DNA of 48,549 bases from Patescibacteria group bacterium. GTDB lineage: Bacteria; Patescibacteriota; Gracilibacteria; UBA1369. A program made the position numbers and the translations under genes. Location of the stretch: the NCBI GenBank assembly GCA_963169815.1, contig CAUJDC010000039.1, forward strand, positions 1 to 48,549. Direction: 5' to 3'. The notes under the pieces are model-generated. The model made no database searches. It was given only the letters and a program-made list of their open reading frames with translations, and was not told the origin of the DNA. This document shows, piece by piece, positions 9,478-17,601 of the stretch; position 1 is the first letter of the stretch; the number at the start of each line of letters is the position of its first letter.

Positions 9478-10692
9478 TCATTTTTTTAAAATAGCCCACT
9501 TATTTTGCCCATACTTTACTTCTACCGCAGAGGAAACCTCTACTAAAAGCCTGCCGTCAGTTGAGATGTTTGTAGCATCAAGTTTTTTGCCGTTTATACT
9601 TACTGCTCCACCTTTTACTAAATTCCTGAATTGGCTTTTGCTTAAAGCAAAATTAGCTTTTGCAAAATCCAATAAATCTATTTCATTTTGACCCACAATG
9701 TAACATGGGGCATCGATGGGTATTGACTTAGACGCTGATCTCTCATAGCTTTCTTCAGCTTCTCCAATAGTCTGGTCGACGTGATACCTTTTCAACATTT
9801 CTTTTGCTAATTTCTTTTTCAAACCTCTAACCCCTTCTCTGGCATCAGCTATAACGCTTACAATTTCCGATGAAGCTAAGTCAGTATAAATATCAAAATA
9901 ATCCTTAATCAATGAATCCGGAATAGACATTATACGTCTATATTGTTCGGCAGCGCTGTGATTTAATCCTATGTAATTTCCAGCTGTCTTACTCTGCTTG
10001 CCTTTGCCATCTGTACCTAAAGTAATTTTGGTGGTTAAAATCGACTGTGGTTCTTGCTTGTAATGACTCTGGAGATCCCTACCCATCATCTCATTAGTGA
10101 GCTGATCATCTCCGCAAACAGCAATGTCTGTTTTTAAATATACTGAGTCGTACCCCTGCAATAGTTGGTAAACAAGTTCGTGAGCATGGATAGGCTCTCC
10201 CTTTTCGATACGACTTTTGAATGTATTTCTTTCGGTTAACTTACTTAAAGTTATTGGCCTTAAAACCCTATGAATAAAACTTAAAGCGTCCATGTCTTTA
10301 AACCAAGCTGAATTTCTATGTACTTTTAAAACTTCAGGATTATTTATCAATACTTTCGTAGCTTGATCGAGGAATTTATCAGCATTAGCTTGGATAGCGT
10401 CTTCATCAAGCTGTGGTCTTTCCAAATTTCTACCTGTTGGATCACCAATCGAAGCCGTAGCATCTCCAATTATCAAATCAACTTTATGACCAATTTCTTG
10501 CATATATCTAAGCACCCATAGATTCACAGCATGGCCAAAATGCATATCTCGTCCTGTTGGATCAGTACCAAATTTAATATTTAATTTTTCCCCATCCTTT
10601 AATCTTCTAAGTAAGCTATCTTTATTTCCGGGGATAACTTTATCAATGACTCTATATAGATGTGAATCTGTTGAAAATTTTTCAATAGTCAT
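9478..10692 (-). CDS. tyrS: Tyrosyl-tRNA synthetase (class I, with C-terminal S4 domain)
   Basis: 'FGTDPTGRDMHFGHAVNLW' (HIGH), 'GKGKQSKTAGNYIGL' (KMSKS-like), 'FALSKSQFRNLVKGGAVSINGKKL' S4 domain. Confidence 0.85.
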   Translation of the reverse strand: MTIEKFSTDSHLYRVIDKVIPGNKDSLLRRLKDGEKLNIKFGTDPTGRDMHFGHAVNLWVLRYMQEIGHKVDLIIGDATASIGDPTGRNLERPQLDEDAIQANADKFLDQATKVLINNPEVLKVHRNSAWFKDMDALSFIHRVLRPITLSKLTERNTFKSRIEKGEPIHAHELVYQLLQGYDSVYLKTDIAVCGDDQLTNEMMGRDLQSHYKQEPQSILTTKITLGTDGKGKQSKTAGNYIGLNHSAAEQYRRIMSIPDSLIKDYFDIYTDLASSEIVSVIADAREGVRGLKKKLAKEMLKRYHVDQTIGEAEESYERSASKSIPIDAPCYIVGQNEIDLLDFAKANFALSKSQFRNLVKGGAVSINGKKLDATNISTDGRLLVEVSSAVEVKYGQNKWAILKK

Positions 10693-10734
10693 ATTATAGG
10701 TTTAATAAGATGTAATTATAGATTTATTCAAAAT

Positions 10735-11673
10735 CTAGTCAAGGGCATATATCACCCTAAATAACGGTAAATATAAATCTTTTTGTCTCATCATCTTGAC
10801 CCCCTTCTCGAATTCTTTAAAAGGAATCTCGTGTGTTATAATAGTCTCCAACTCCGGATGAGCAGTCAGAAAGTCTATTGCTTTAACAAAGTACTTGATT
10901 TTGTAGGCAACTGATGAGGTTAAAACAGCTTCTTTTTGAAAAAGAAGCCTATTGTTGAAAACCAAATTGTAATTTATTGGAAAAACACCTAGTGAAACAA
11001 CTTCCCCCCCTTTTTTAATATGCCTCAAAGAAAGTTCAATAGTCTCTGACTGATCTCTTCCAACTGTCTCGAATACTTTATCGAATAGATTAGACTGGCT
11101 TATCTTGTCAGATGTTACTTTTATCTCTGGCGACAATTTTTGCATAAATGTCCTGGTCGTATTGTGTTTAGACAGTAGAGTTACGTTTTTCCCTAACGAA
11201 TTTAGTACATAAGAAAGCATAACTCCAACTGCCCCGTCCCCAACCACAAGTGCCTCATATTTTAAATCAGAGCTGATTCTCTCATATATAGCATGCAAGC
11301 ATACTGCTACTATATCGCAAAGCACCCCTAATCGTGGTGATAGACTATTAGGCAATAAAAAAACATTTTCTGATGGTAATGTAACAAATTTACTAAAAGC
11401 TCCGTCAATATTCCTGCCTATTGCTCTAAAAAATTCACAGAGATTATCTTGGCTATTAAGACAACTAGAACATTCTTTACAAGGTATAACTGGCATACCA
11501 ACAACATTTCTACCTATCAAATCTTTTTTTTCACTTTGAATAACTTGTCCAACAAATTCATGTCCTAGTTTATGGCTAAAACTATCTATGGGAAAGCCCT
11601 CATTAAGCTTTAACATGTCAGAGCCACATAACCCTGCGTATGTTACTCTTATTGTAGTGGAAAACTCTTTCAT
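10735..11673 (-). CDS. Zinc-dependent medium-chain dehydrogenase (MDR, alcohol/polyol dehydrogenase-like)
   Basis: 'VTYAGLCGSDMLKL', 'GHEFVGQV', 'CKECSSCLNSQDNLC' structural-zinc Cys cluster, 'ALVVGDGAVGVMLSYVL' Rossmann motif. Confidence 0.85.
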   Translation of the reverse strand: MKEFSTTIRVTYAGLCGSDMLKLNEGFPIDSFSHKLGHEFVGQVIQSEKKDLIGRNVVGMPVIPCKECSSCLNSQDNLCEFFRAIGRNIDGAFSKFVTLPSENVFLLPNSLSPRLGVLCDIVAVCLHAIYERISSDLKYEALVVGDGAVGVMLSYVLNSLGKNVTLLSKHNTTRTFMQKLSPEIKVTSDKISQSNLFDKVFETVGRDQSETIELSLRHIKKGGEVVSLGVFPINYNLVFNNRLLFQKEAVLTSSVAYKIKYFVKAIDFLTAHPELETIITHEIPFKEFEKGVKMMRQKDLYLPLFRVIYALD

Positions 11674-11701
11674 ATGACACTTATGAGTATAGAATTGATA
11701 A

Positions 11702-12796
11702 TTAATGTCTTTCGCTTATCTTCTTCCACTTTTCAGATAATTTACAAACATGGTCAGCATATTCTTGCTTAACTTCCTCCCATATTTTACCTCCTTTTGT
11801 GCACGCATCAAACGCCTCTTGAATTTGATTTGGAGAAAACAAACTAGCGTTTGAGATACATTGAAAAATTATATTATCCATGGGTGTGTCATACGCTCCT
11901 TCTCCATTTAAAATTAAATTTCTAATCGCATCAGCTGAATAATCAAGCGTAATCCCAGAATTTGGCATACTTTTACTCATTTTCGGAAAATCATTGAAAC
12001 CTTTAATCAAAGTAGAATACATTGCGGCAATTGAGGCTTCTGAGAGTTTATCATGAAACATTTCACTTATTTTCATTTTTTCTAAAACTGTCTGAGAGAA
12101 TTTGACGTACTTATGCTCATCTATGCCCAATGTAATTAATAGATGTTTCTTCTTATTGTATAGCAATTGGTGATACCAACCAGCTACCATAAGAGCAAGG
12201 GACAGTTTTCTTCTGTAAGTCATGGTAGAATCTACTTTGCCCTGAGAGACGTAAAAGCCATGCAAGTCTTCCTCTGCGGATTCAAAGTCTGTGTCAGTCA
12301 TAAAATGGCTACATAAGTACATTGTCCTCAAGATGTCTAATTCATCGTACTGGTCTCTTAGTTCACTACCATTGCCTTCTATAAAACCAAGTTCCAACAT
12401 AAATCTTCTTGTTTGCTCGCCTATCTCTTTTGTTTTAGATAAACTTGTACCTTTACCATTAAATGCATCTAAATCTCCTAAAACAAATTTAACAGGCATT
12501 CTGCCATATTTCTGCAATTTAACTGCTTTTATGATTTGAGACAGCGTACCAAGATGAGGAGTACCAGAAAGGCCAATACCTGTTATAGCTAGGACATCAT
12601 TATGAGTTTGACCTGCTATTGTTGCAAACTTATCTGCTTTGTAGTGACAAAACCACATAGTAGAAAGATCTGACGGCTTAAGTGTACCCAACTGAAAATC
12701 TATTGGTTTGACTTCATCTCTCATGTTCTCATAACCTCCATCAGACAAGATTTTTTTATAATACTCCTCTCCTATTTCTATGTCTACTTTATTCAT
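11702..12796 (-). CDS. Tryptophanyl-tRNA synthetase-like class Ic aminoacyl-tRNA synthetase or paralog
   Basis: 'GIGLSGTPHLGTLSQ' (HIGH region), 'ITLGIDEHKYVKFSQTVLEKM', 'FPKMSKSMPNSGITLD' (KMSKS). Confidence 0.75.
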   Translation of the reverse strand: MNKVDIEIGEEYYKKILSDGGYENMRDEVKPIDFQLGTLKPSDLSTMWFCHYKADKFATIAGQTHNDVLAITGIGLSGTPHLGTLSQIIKAVKLQKYGRMPVKFVLGDLDAFNGKGTSLSKTKEIGEQTRRFMLELGFIEGNGSELRDQYDELDILRTMYLCSHFMTDTDFESAEEDLHGFYVSQGKVDSTMTYRRKLSLALMVAGWYHQLLYNKKKHLLITLGIDEHKYVKFSQTVLEKMKISEMFHDKLSEASIAAMYSTLIKGFNDFPKMSKSMPNSGITLDYSADAIRNLILNGEGAYDTPMDNIIFQCISNASLFSPNQIQEAFDACTKGGKIWEEVKQEYADHVCKLSEKWKKISERH

Positions 12797-12801
12797 AGTG
12801 T

Positions 12802-13374
12802 TTATTTTATGTAATCTATAAAGGTTTTGCCATCTTCTATAAATTCTGTCCTCATTCCAAGCATCTTTGCTGGGGATAAATCATATTTATCATTATCTCC
12901 AAATACCTTTATAAGCTCTGGAGAAAACTTTGATTCTAGAAGAACACTTCTGTAAGCGTAATACTTATTCGGAGCGTCTAAATTAAATATTTTTACAAAT
13001 GAATCACTACATCCTAATGCATCAAGGAGTGATTTGGTAAATTCTTTTGAGGAGAAAGTTACTAAATACAATGATTGATCTATTTTAGAAAAAATTTCTA
13101 AAAGTTTATTCTCACTTTTAATGAGAGTTCTAATATCTCGTGAAAGTGGCTTCAATACATTTTTGTGCCAAACTCTTAAATCAAGTCCATGGGATTGCAA
13201 ACCATCAATAAAATTTGGGAATTTTTTTTTGAATAATGAAAAACCTGTAGCTGACAAACTTAATTCACTACATAGCCATTGCTTTGTTCTAGCGCTTAAC
13301 TCTAATCCTAAAGGAGATTCCTTTGAGTATATCGTACCGTCCTGGTCAAGTATAAAAGCTTTTTCAGAGCTCAT
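12802..13374 (-). CDS. HAD-superfamily phosphatase
   Basis: 'FILDQDGTIYS' (DxDGT), 'LVTFSS', 'VFGDNDKYDLSPAKMLGM'. Confidence 0.8.
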   Translation of the reverse strand: MSSEKAFILDQDGTIYSKESPLGLELSARTKQWLCSELSLSATGFSLFKKKFPNFIDGLQSHGLDLRVWHKNVLKPLSRDIRTLIKSENKLLEIFSKIDQSLYLVTFSSKEFTKSLLDALGCSDSFVKIFNLDAPNKYYAYRSVLLESKFSPELIKVFGDNDKYDLSPAKMLGMRTEFIEDGKTFIDYIK

Positions 13375-13381
13375 TTGTTTA

Positions 13382-14521
13382 TTATTTATTGAACTGAGGA
13401 TTTAACGTCCCACCAGACAACTCAATTACTTCCCTTAACTTTTCAAATGGTCGTCCAGTTGACAGCTCTTTCGTTGCTAGATCGTATCCTTCTGCTATAT
13501 CTTCAGCCCCTCCTGATAAATAAATCATCGCTGAAGCATTTACTGAGATTACTTTCTGTAAAACTTCTTCTCCTACCCCTTTTAGAACATCCAGAGTCGC
13601 TTTGACATTCTATAACTTATCTTGTTTTTCTCTGATCTGGCTAATGTTATATCTGACATTAAGTCTCAAAAGATCGACCGGATCAGCCATTAAAAGCTCG
13701 CTTTTTTCTTGAGAGGTTCTGCCAAAAACTACTTTATTATACTTGAACAACCCAATCTCATCTATATAGGCCGTCTTATCTTCACTAGAATTTGCAACCA
13801 TTACATGTGAATACCCTAAACCATGAAGTGCGTGTATAGATTTTTTAATATCTGGAAGAGATAATCCATATAGTACTGCGTCAGTCCTTATAGGAGTTAC
13901 CATAGCAGGAAGTGCATACGAAAGACTTGTTGGAGCGAGTAACTTTCCACCGTATAAATGGTCAAATTGAGGAATAGCTGATTCTATAGAGACTAATCCT
14001 AGATTTGTTTTCTTTAAGATTTCTACTGACTCTTCCGCGCCACACAATCTCCCCCCTAAAATTGTGAAAAAATCAGAGGATCCAGTAAGTGACGATGTGG
14101 ATTTTGAACATGGCTTAACTATTTGAGAACCGCACGACGCAGCAACTAAAGCAGCCGGGGTAGAGATATTTACTGTTTTGACTCCTTTTTTACCTGATCC
14201 TGCTACAGTTACCGTATTTTTGCCATTTTTTGACGGTATAGTTATTTGCTTTAAGTAAGCTCCATCTATTTCTAGGACAGTTCTTACTAGATTAATGATA
14301 AATTTTACTGAAGGATCAATGTTGTTACTGTATAGAACGGAGGCCAGATGTAAATCTCGGTCCTTTAATTCGTTTTTTGTATCAAAAATAGTTTGTACAA
14401 CCACTTGAACATCATCTGATACATCTAAACCCGCATTGAGTTTGCTGAAGTAATTAGTTAGAATGTCTCTTGCTTTATTCTGCATAGGACAATTAGTATC
14501 AAGATAACGTAAATTTACCAC
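13382..14521 (-). pseudogene. TrpD/nucleoside phosphoribosyltransferase-like protein interrupted by an in-frame TAG (13610-13612); nonsense mutation or readthrough
   Basis: 303 aa upstream ('TVAGSGKKGVKTVNISTPAALVAASCG', 'SSLTGSSDFFTILGG') ending ...REKQDKL*; same frame continues 75 codons NVKATLDVLKGVGEEVLQKVISVNASAMIYLSGGAEDIAEGYDLATKELSTGRPFEKLREVIELSGGTLNPQFNK*, which matches a TrpD C-terminus. Confidence 0.75.
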
Positions 14522-14532
14522 TTATCAAAAAT

Positions 14533-14946
14533 ATGTCAATAATCTGTATTTTCTGCGAAATAGTAAAAAACACAGAACCCGCAGACATAATCTGGGAGGA
14601 CCGGTATAGTATTTGCTTTGCGCCGCTTAAAATGGAGTCTTTTGGCCATGTATTAGTCTTGCCCAAGAGGCATGTTAAAGATATTTTTGTCGCCGATAAA
14701 AGCGATTTGACCAAAATAGCTGGAGCGCTTAAGGCGGTTTCAAAGATCTTAAAATCAAAACTTGGAGCAACTGGTGTAAATATATTTAATGCGAATGATC
14801 ATAGTGCCCAGCAATCAGTAAATCATTTACACTTTCACGTGATTCCAAGGTTTCCAGATGATAAATTAGATCTTTGGCCGCACTTTCCTAAAAAGAAATT
14901 TGATAAAAAACAGATTTTAAAATCACTAATAAAAAAATATGATTGA
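14533..14946 (+). CDS. HIT (histidine triad) family protein
   Basis: 'CIFCEIV' N-terminus, 'FGHVLVLPKRHV', 'HLHFHVIPRF' triad. Confidence 0.92.
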   Translation: MSIICIFCEIVKNTEPADIIWEDRYSICFAPLKMESFGHVLVLPKRHVKDIFVADKSDLTKIAGALKAVSKILKSKLGATGVNIFNANDHSAQQSVNHLHFHVIPRFPDDKLDLWPHFPKKKFDKKQILKSLIKKYD

Positions 14947-15475
14947 AGTTGAGAGGAAGTTTCGACTGGATGATTCAAAGAAACAAGGTGTTTTGAGTAT
15001 GCTTGAGAATAAAACGCCGCAGGATTTTCATCAAATTGATAAAGTTTTTCTCTTTCAAAATAATTCATTTAAGAATTTCAAGAGAGGGCAACCTGTGATC
15101 AGGATACGCTCATCAAATGGCGTCATTACACTTACTTATAAGCGCGCACTGAATGAAGGTGGTGACATGCTGGAGCATGAAGTAAAAGTTGACTCTGTGG
15201 ACGTTACCCAGGCCATTGTGTTGGAGTTGGGTTATTTATTGGCGACTGATATTGAGAAAAAACGACAAGAATTTAGTTTTGATAATGCAACTGTGAGTCT
15301 GGATGAGGTTGTGGGACTGGGGACTTTTTTGGAAATTGAAATTATGGCTGATGATGAACAGAAAATTGATGATGCCCAAAAGAAGGTTATGGAAATAGCA
15401 GAAAAATTTGGCTTAGGAGAAGCTGAAATCGTGACAAAGAAATATGATCAGCTGATGGAAGAGAAACGTTCTTAA
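14939..15475 (+). CDS. CYTH domain protein (CyaB-like class IV adenylate cyclase / thiamine triphosphatase family)
   Basis: 'MIEVERKFRL' (ExExK), 'VIRIRSSNGVITLTYKR', 'LDEVVGLGTFLEIEI'. Confidence 0.9.
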   Translation: MIEVERKFRLDDSKKQGVLSMLENKTPQDFHQIDKVFLFQNNSFKNFKRGQPVIRIRSSNGVITLTYKRALNEGGDMLEHEVKVDSVDVTQAIVLELGYLLATDIEKKRQEFSFDNATVSLDEVVGLGTFLEIEIMADDEQKIDDAQKKVMEIAEKFGLGEAEIVTKKYDQLMEEKRS

Positions 15476-15496
15476 GATATAAATCTTTTTAAACTA

Positions 15497-15528
15497 AAAA
15501 GCGCCAGACGTGCTGGCGCTTTTCTTTT
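15497..15528 (+). terminator. Rho-independent terminator (works for + and probably - strand)
   Basis: Stem AGCGCCAG/CTGGCGCT followed by TTTTCTTTT. Confidence 0.85.
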
Positions 15529-15539
15529 AGACCTAGGGA

Positions 15540-15932
15540 TTATTTCTGGAATAGAGCTTTGTATTTGTCCCAGTAAGCGTAACCGAGATAAGCGTTGAGT
15601 ACAGTGACGAAGAGGGCAGACCAGATGTATTGAGGGCTGTTGAGTAAATTCATAGTTGTAGCGCCGATACAGATTGGTGCGAGGAAAATGGCAGCAAGTG
15701 CAGGACGGAAACCGACAACGAGCATGAGGCCCGCGATTAATTCTGTGCCCTTAACTAATTGGAAAATTCCCATAGCCCAAAGTGCTTGAACATTTGGAAG
15801 CATTTCAGTTGGAATACCAGCCCAGCCATTCATGGCGCCATAAAAACCACCAGCGCCGCTCATAATGAAGAATAAGCCGAGGATGACACGCAAAGTTGTC
15901 AGTAAATATTTATTGCGAAGATTCATTTTCAT
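15540..15932 (-). CDS. DoxX family membrane protein
   Basis: 'LRVILGLFFIMSGAGGF', four hydrophobic segments; start likely at 15932 or 15926 rather than 15977. Confidence 0.75.
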   Translation of the reverse strand: MKMNLRNKYLLTTLRVILGLFFIMSGAGGFYGAMNGWAGIPTEMLPNVQALWAMGIFQLVKGTELIAGLMLVVGFRPALAAIFLAPICIGATTMNLLNSPQYIWSALFVTVLNAYLGYAYWDKYKALFQK

Positions 15933-15968
15933 AATAGTTATTTGAAAAAGACTAATTGATATGTTCAA

Positions 15969-16418
15969 ATGATACAAACAGTAGCCCTAAGAAACAAGCT
16001 TATGTATAAAATTTTTGCCGCCTGCAAAGCATTTGTTAATTATAATGGCAAAATTCTGATTTTGCGCGAGTCCGGAAAATACGAGGATGGAACCAATGTT
16101 GGCCGCTATGACATACCAGGAGGACGCGTTCAGCCTGGTGAAAGTTTTGACCAAGGTTTGATTCGTGAGATCAAAGAAGAAACCGGATTAGATGTAGAAA
16201 TTGGCCGACCATTTGCAGTAGTTGAATGGCGACCAGTGGTGCGAGACGAACAATGACAGATAGTAGCAACTTTCTTTGAGTGCAAAGCTAAAACTGATCA
16301 GGTGGTTTTGAGCGGAGATCATGATAATTTTATTTGGATTGATCCCAAAGATTTTGCGAATTATCCAATCATTGCCAATATGAAAGGAGCTTTTGAGGAC
16401 TATGTGAAATTAAATTAA
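15969..16418 (+). pseudogene. NUDIX hydrolase interrupted by an in-frame TGA (16254-16256)
   Basis: Nudix box 'GGRVQPGESFDQGLIREIKEETGLDVEIG'; after ...VVRDEQ* the same frame continues QIVATFFECKAKTDQVVLSGDHDNFIWIDPKDFANYPIIANMKGAFEDYVKLN*, a typical Nudix C-terminal half. Confidence 0.8.
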
Positions 16419-16422
16419 TCAT

Positions 16423-17037
16423 ATGAAAAAATTAAAAATTGAAGTGCCAAGCACATCTCGTCTAGAAGCATTTAGCGACGGCATACTAGCCTTTGTAGCC
16501 ACACTGATGGTGGCAAGTCTAGATATACCAAAATTTCTGTCCAATGGCTTTGGAGAATTCACGGACTACTTGGGAGACTTGATGCCCAGACTGGGAATTT
16601 TTGCTTTTAGTTTTTTTACGATTTGCGTGATTTGGGTGAATCATCATCATTTCTTTCATCAGCTGAAAAAAATTAATTGGCAGATTTTATGGCTAAATAA
16701 TTTGATGCTTTTTTTCATAACTTTGATTCCATTTATTACGGCTACAGTAGCTGAGAAACCAATGTCGGCCATTCCTCTGCTAATTTATGGCCTAACTATG
16801 TCGCTAGTTTCAGCTTTCTTTTGGGCGATGGTTCATCAGGCTTTTTTGAAAACGAATTTGCTAGATGAAGACTACGACTTGAAATCGAGAAAAAGAGAAG
16901 TTAATAAAGGTATGATAGCCACAATTTCTTATCTGGCGGCTGGTCTATTATCTCTAATAAGCCCAGTAATTGGGCTGATACTGGTAGTCTTAATCCCCTT
17001 CTATTTCTTCGTGCCAACTATAGTTGCTGCTGATTAG
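16423..17037 (+). CDS. TMEM175/DUF1211-family putative potassium channel protein
   Basis: 'SRLEAFSDGILAFVATLMVASLDIP' signature and 'WVNHHHFFHQLKKI'. Confidence 0.88.
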   Translation: MKKLKIEVPSTSRLEAFSDGILAFVATLMVASLDIPKFLSNGFGEFTDYLGDLMPRLGIFAFSFFTICVIWVNHHHFFHQLKKINWQILWLNNLMLFFITLIPFITATVAEKPMSAIPLLIYGLTMSLVSAFFWAMVHQAFLKTNLLDEDYDLKSRKREVNKGMIATISYLAAGLLSLISPVIGLILVVLIPFYFFVPTIVAAD

Positions 17038-17521
17038 GTTTTCCGAAGAATTGAACGACATAAGTTGCCTCTTCACCTTTATAGAACCCTTTAGCCGTGG
17101 CGATACCGACTTCAGTGTATTTTTTATTCAAGATATTCTCGCGATGCTTTGGTGAATTCATCCAGGCTTTGTCGACATCAGCAGATTCAGTAAAGTTCAC
17201 GGCCAGATTTTCACCAGCAGAACGATAGTCATATTCAACCTGATCTAGCCAATACCAGGGAGGGTTGCCTTCTGGAGTGTAATGTGAGAAATAACCTCGT
17301 TTAGCCATATCGTTAGCCTTTAATTGAGCCGCTTTTTGCAATTTAGGGCTTATCTCCAGTAAAGGTATTTTGGCCTCTTCCCGTTCGGAATTAGAAAGTC
17401 CAACCAGTGCTGAAGGCAGTACCAAAGTCATTAATTCATGACGTAGAGGTAAAACCATCAAAGCAGATGCTCCGAGAGCAAGTGCCAAAAATCCTGAAAT
17501 GAGAAGAGTTTTTTTGTTCAT
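17018..17521 (-). CDS. Secreted CAP/SCP-domain protein
   Basis: N-terminal hydrophobic segment; 'KANDMAKRGYFSHYTPEGNPPWYW', 'AGENLAVNF', 'AWMNSPKHRENIL'. Confidence 0.9.
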   Translation of the reverse strand: MNKKTLLISGFLALALGASALMVLPLRHELMTLVLPSALVGLSNSEREEAKIPLLEISPKLQKAAQLKANDMAKRGYFSHYTPEGNPPWYWLDQVEYDYRSAGENLAVNFTESADVDKAWMNSPKHRENILNKKYTEVGIATAKGFYKGEEATYVVQFFGKPNQQQL

Positions 17522-17550
17522 CCCAGTATTTTACCATTTTTGGGTTTGAT

Positions 17551-17581
17551 AATCAAAAAGCCCGGCCGTATGGCCGGGCTT
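17551..17581 (-). terminator. Rho-independent terminator for the 17602-18915 gene
   Basis: AGCCCGGCC-GTAT-GGCCGGGCT stem; on the minus strand followed by TTTTTGATT. Confidence 0.85.
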
Positions 17582-17601
17582 AAGATCTGATTAACTAATG
17601 C

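Noticed and set aside
13121-13405. 94-aa plus-strand ORF opposite the HAD phosphatase
   Set aside because: HAD motifs on the minus strand are clear; this is antisense noise.
9478-14521. Global stop-codon reassignment (UGA or UAG as sense)
   Set aside because: Housekeeping genes are intact under the standard code, and UGA, UAG and UAA all serve as normal stops in the window, so only local readthrough or mutation is plausible.
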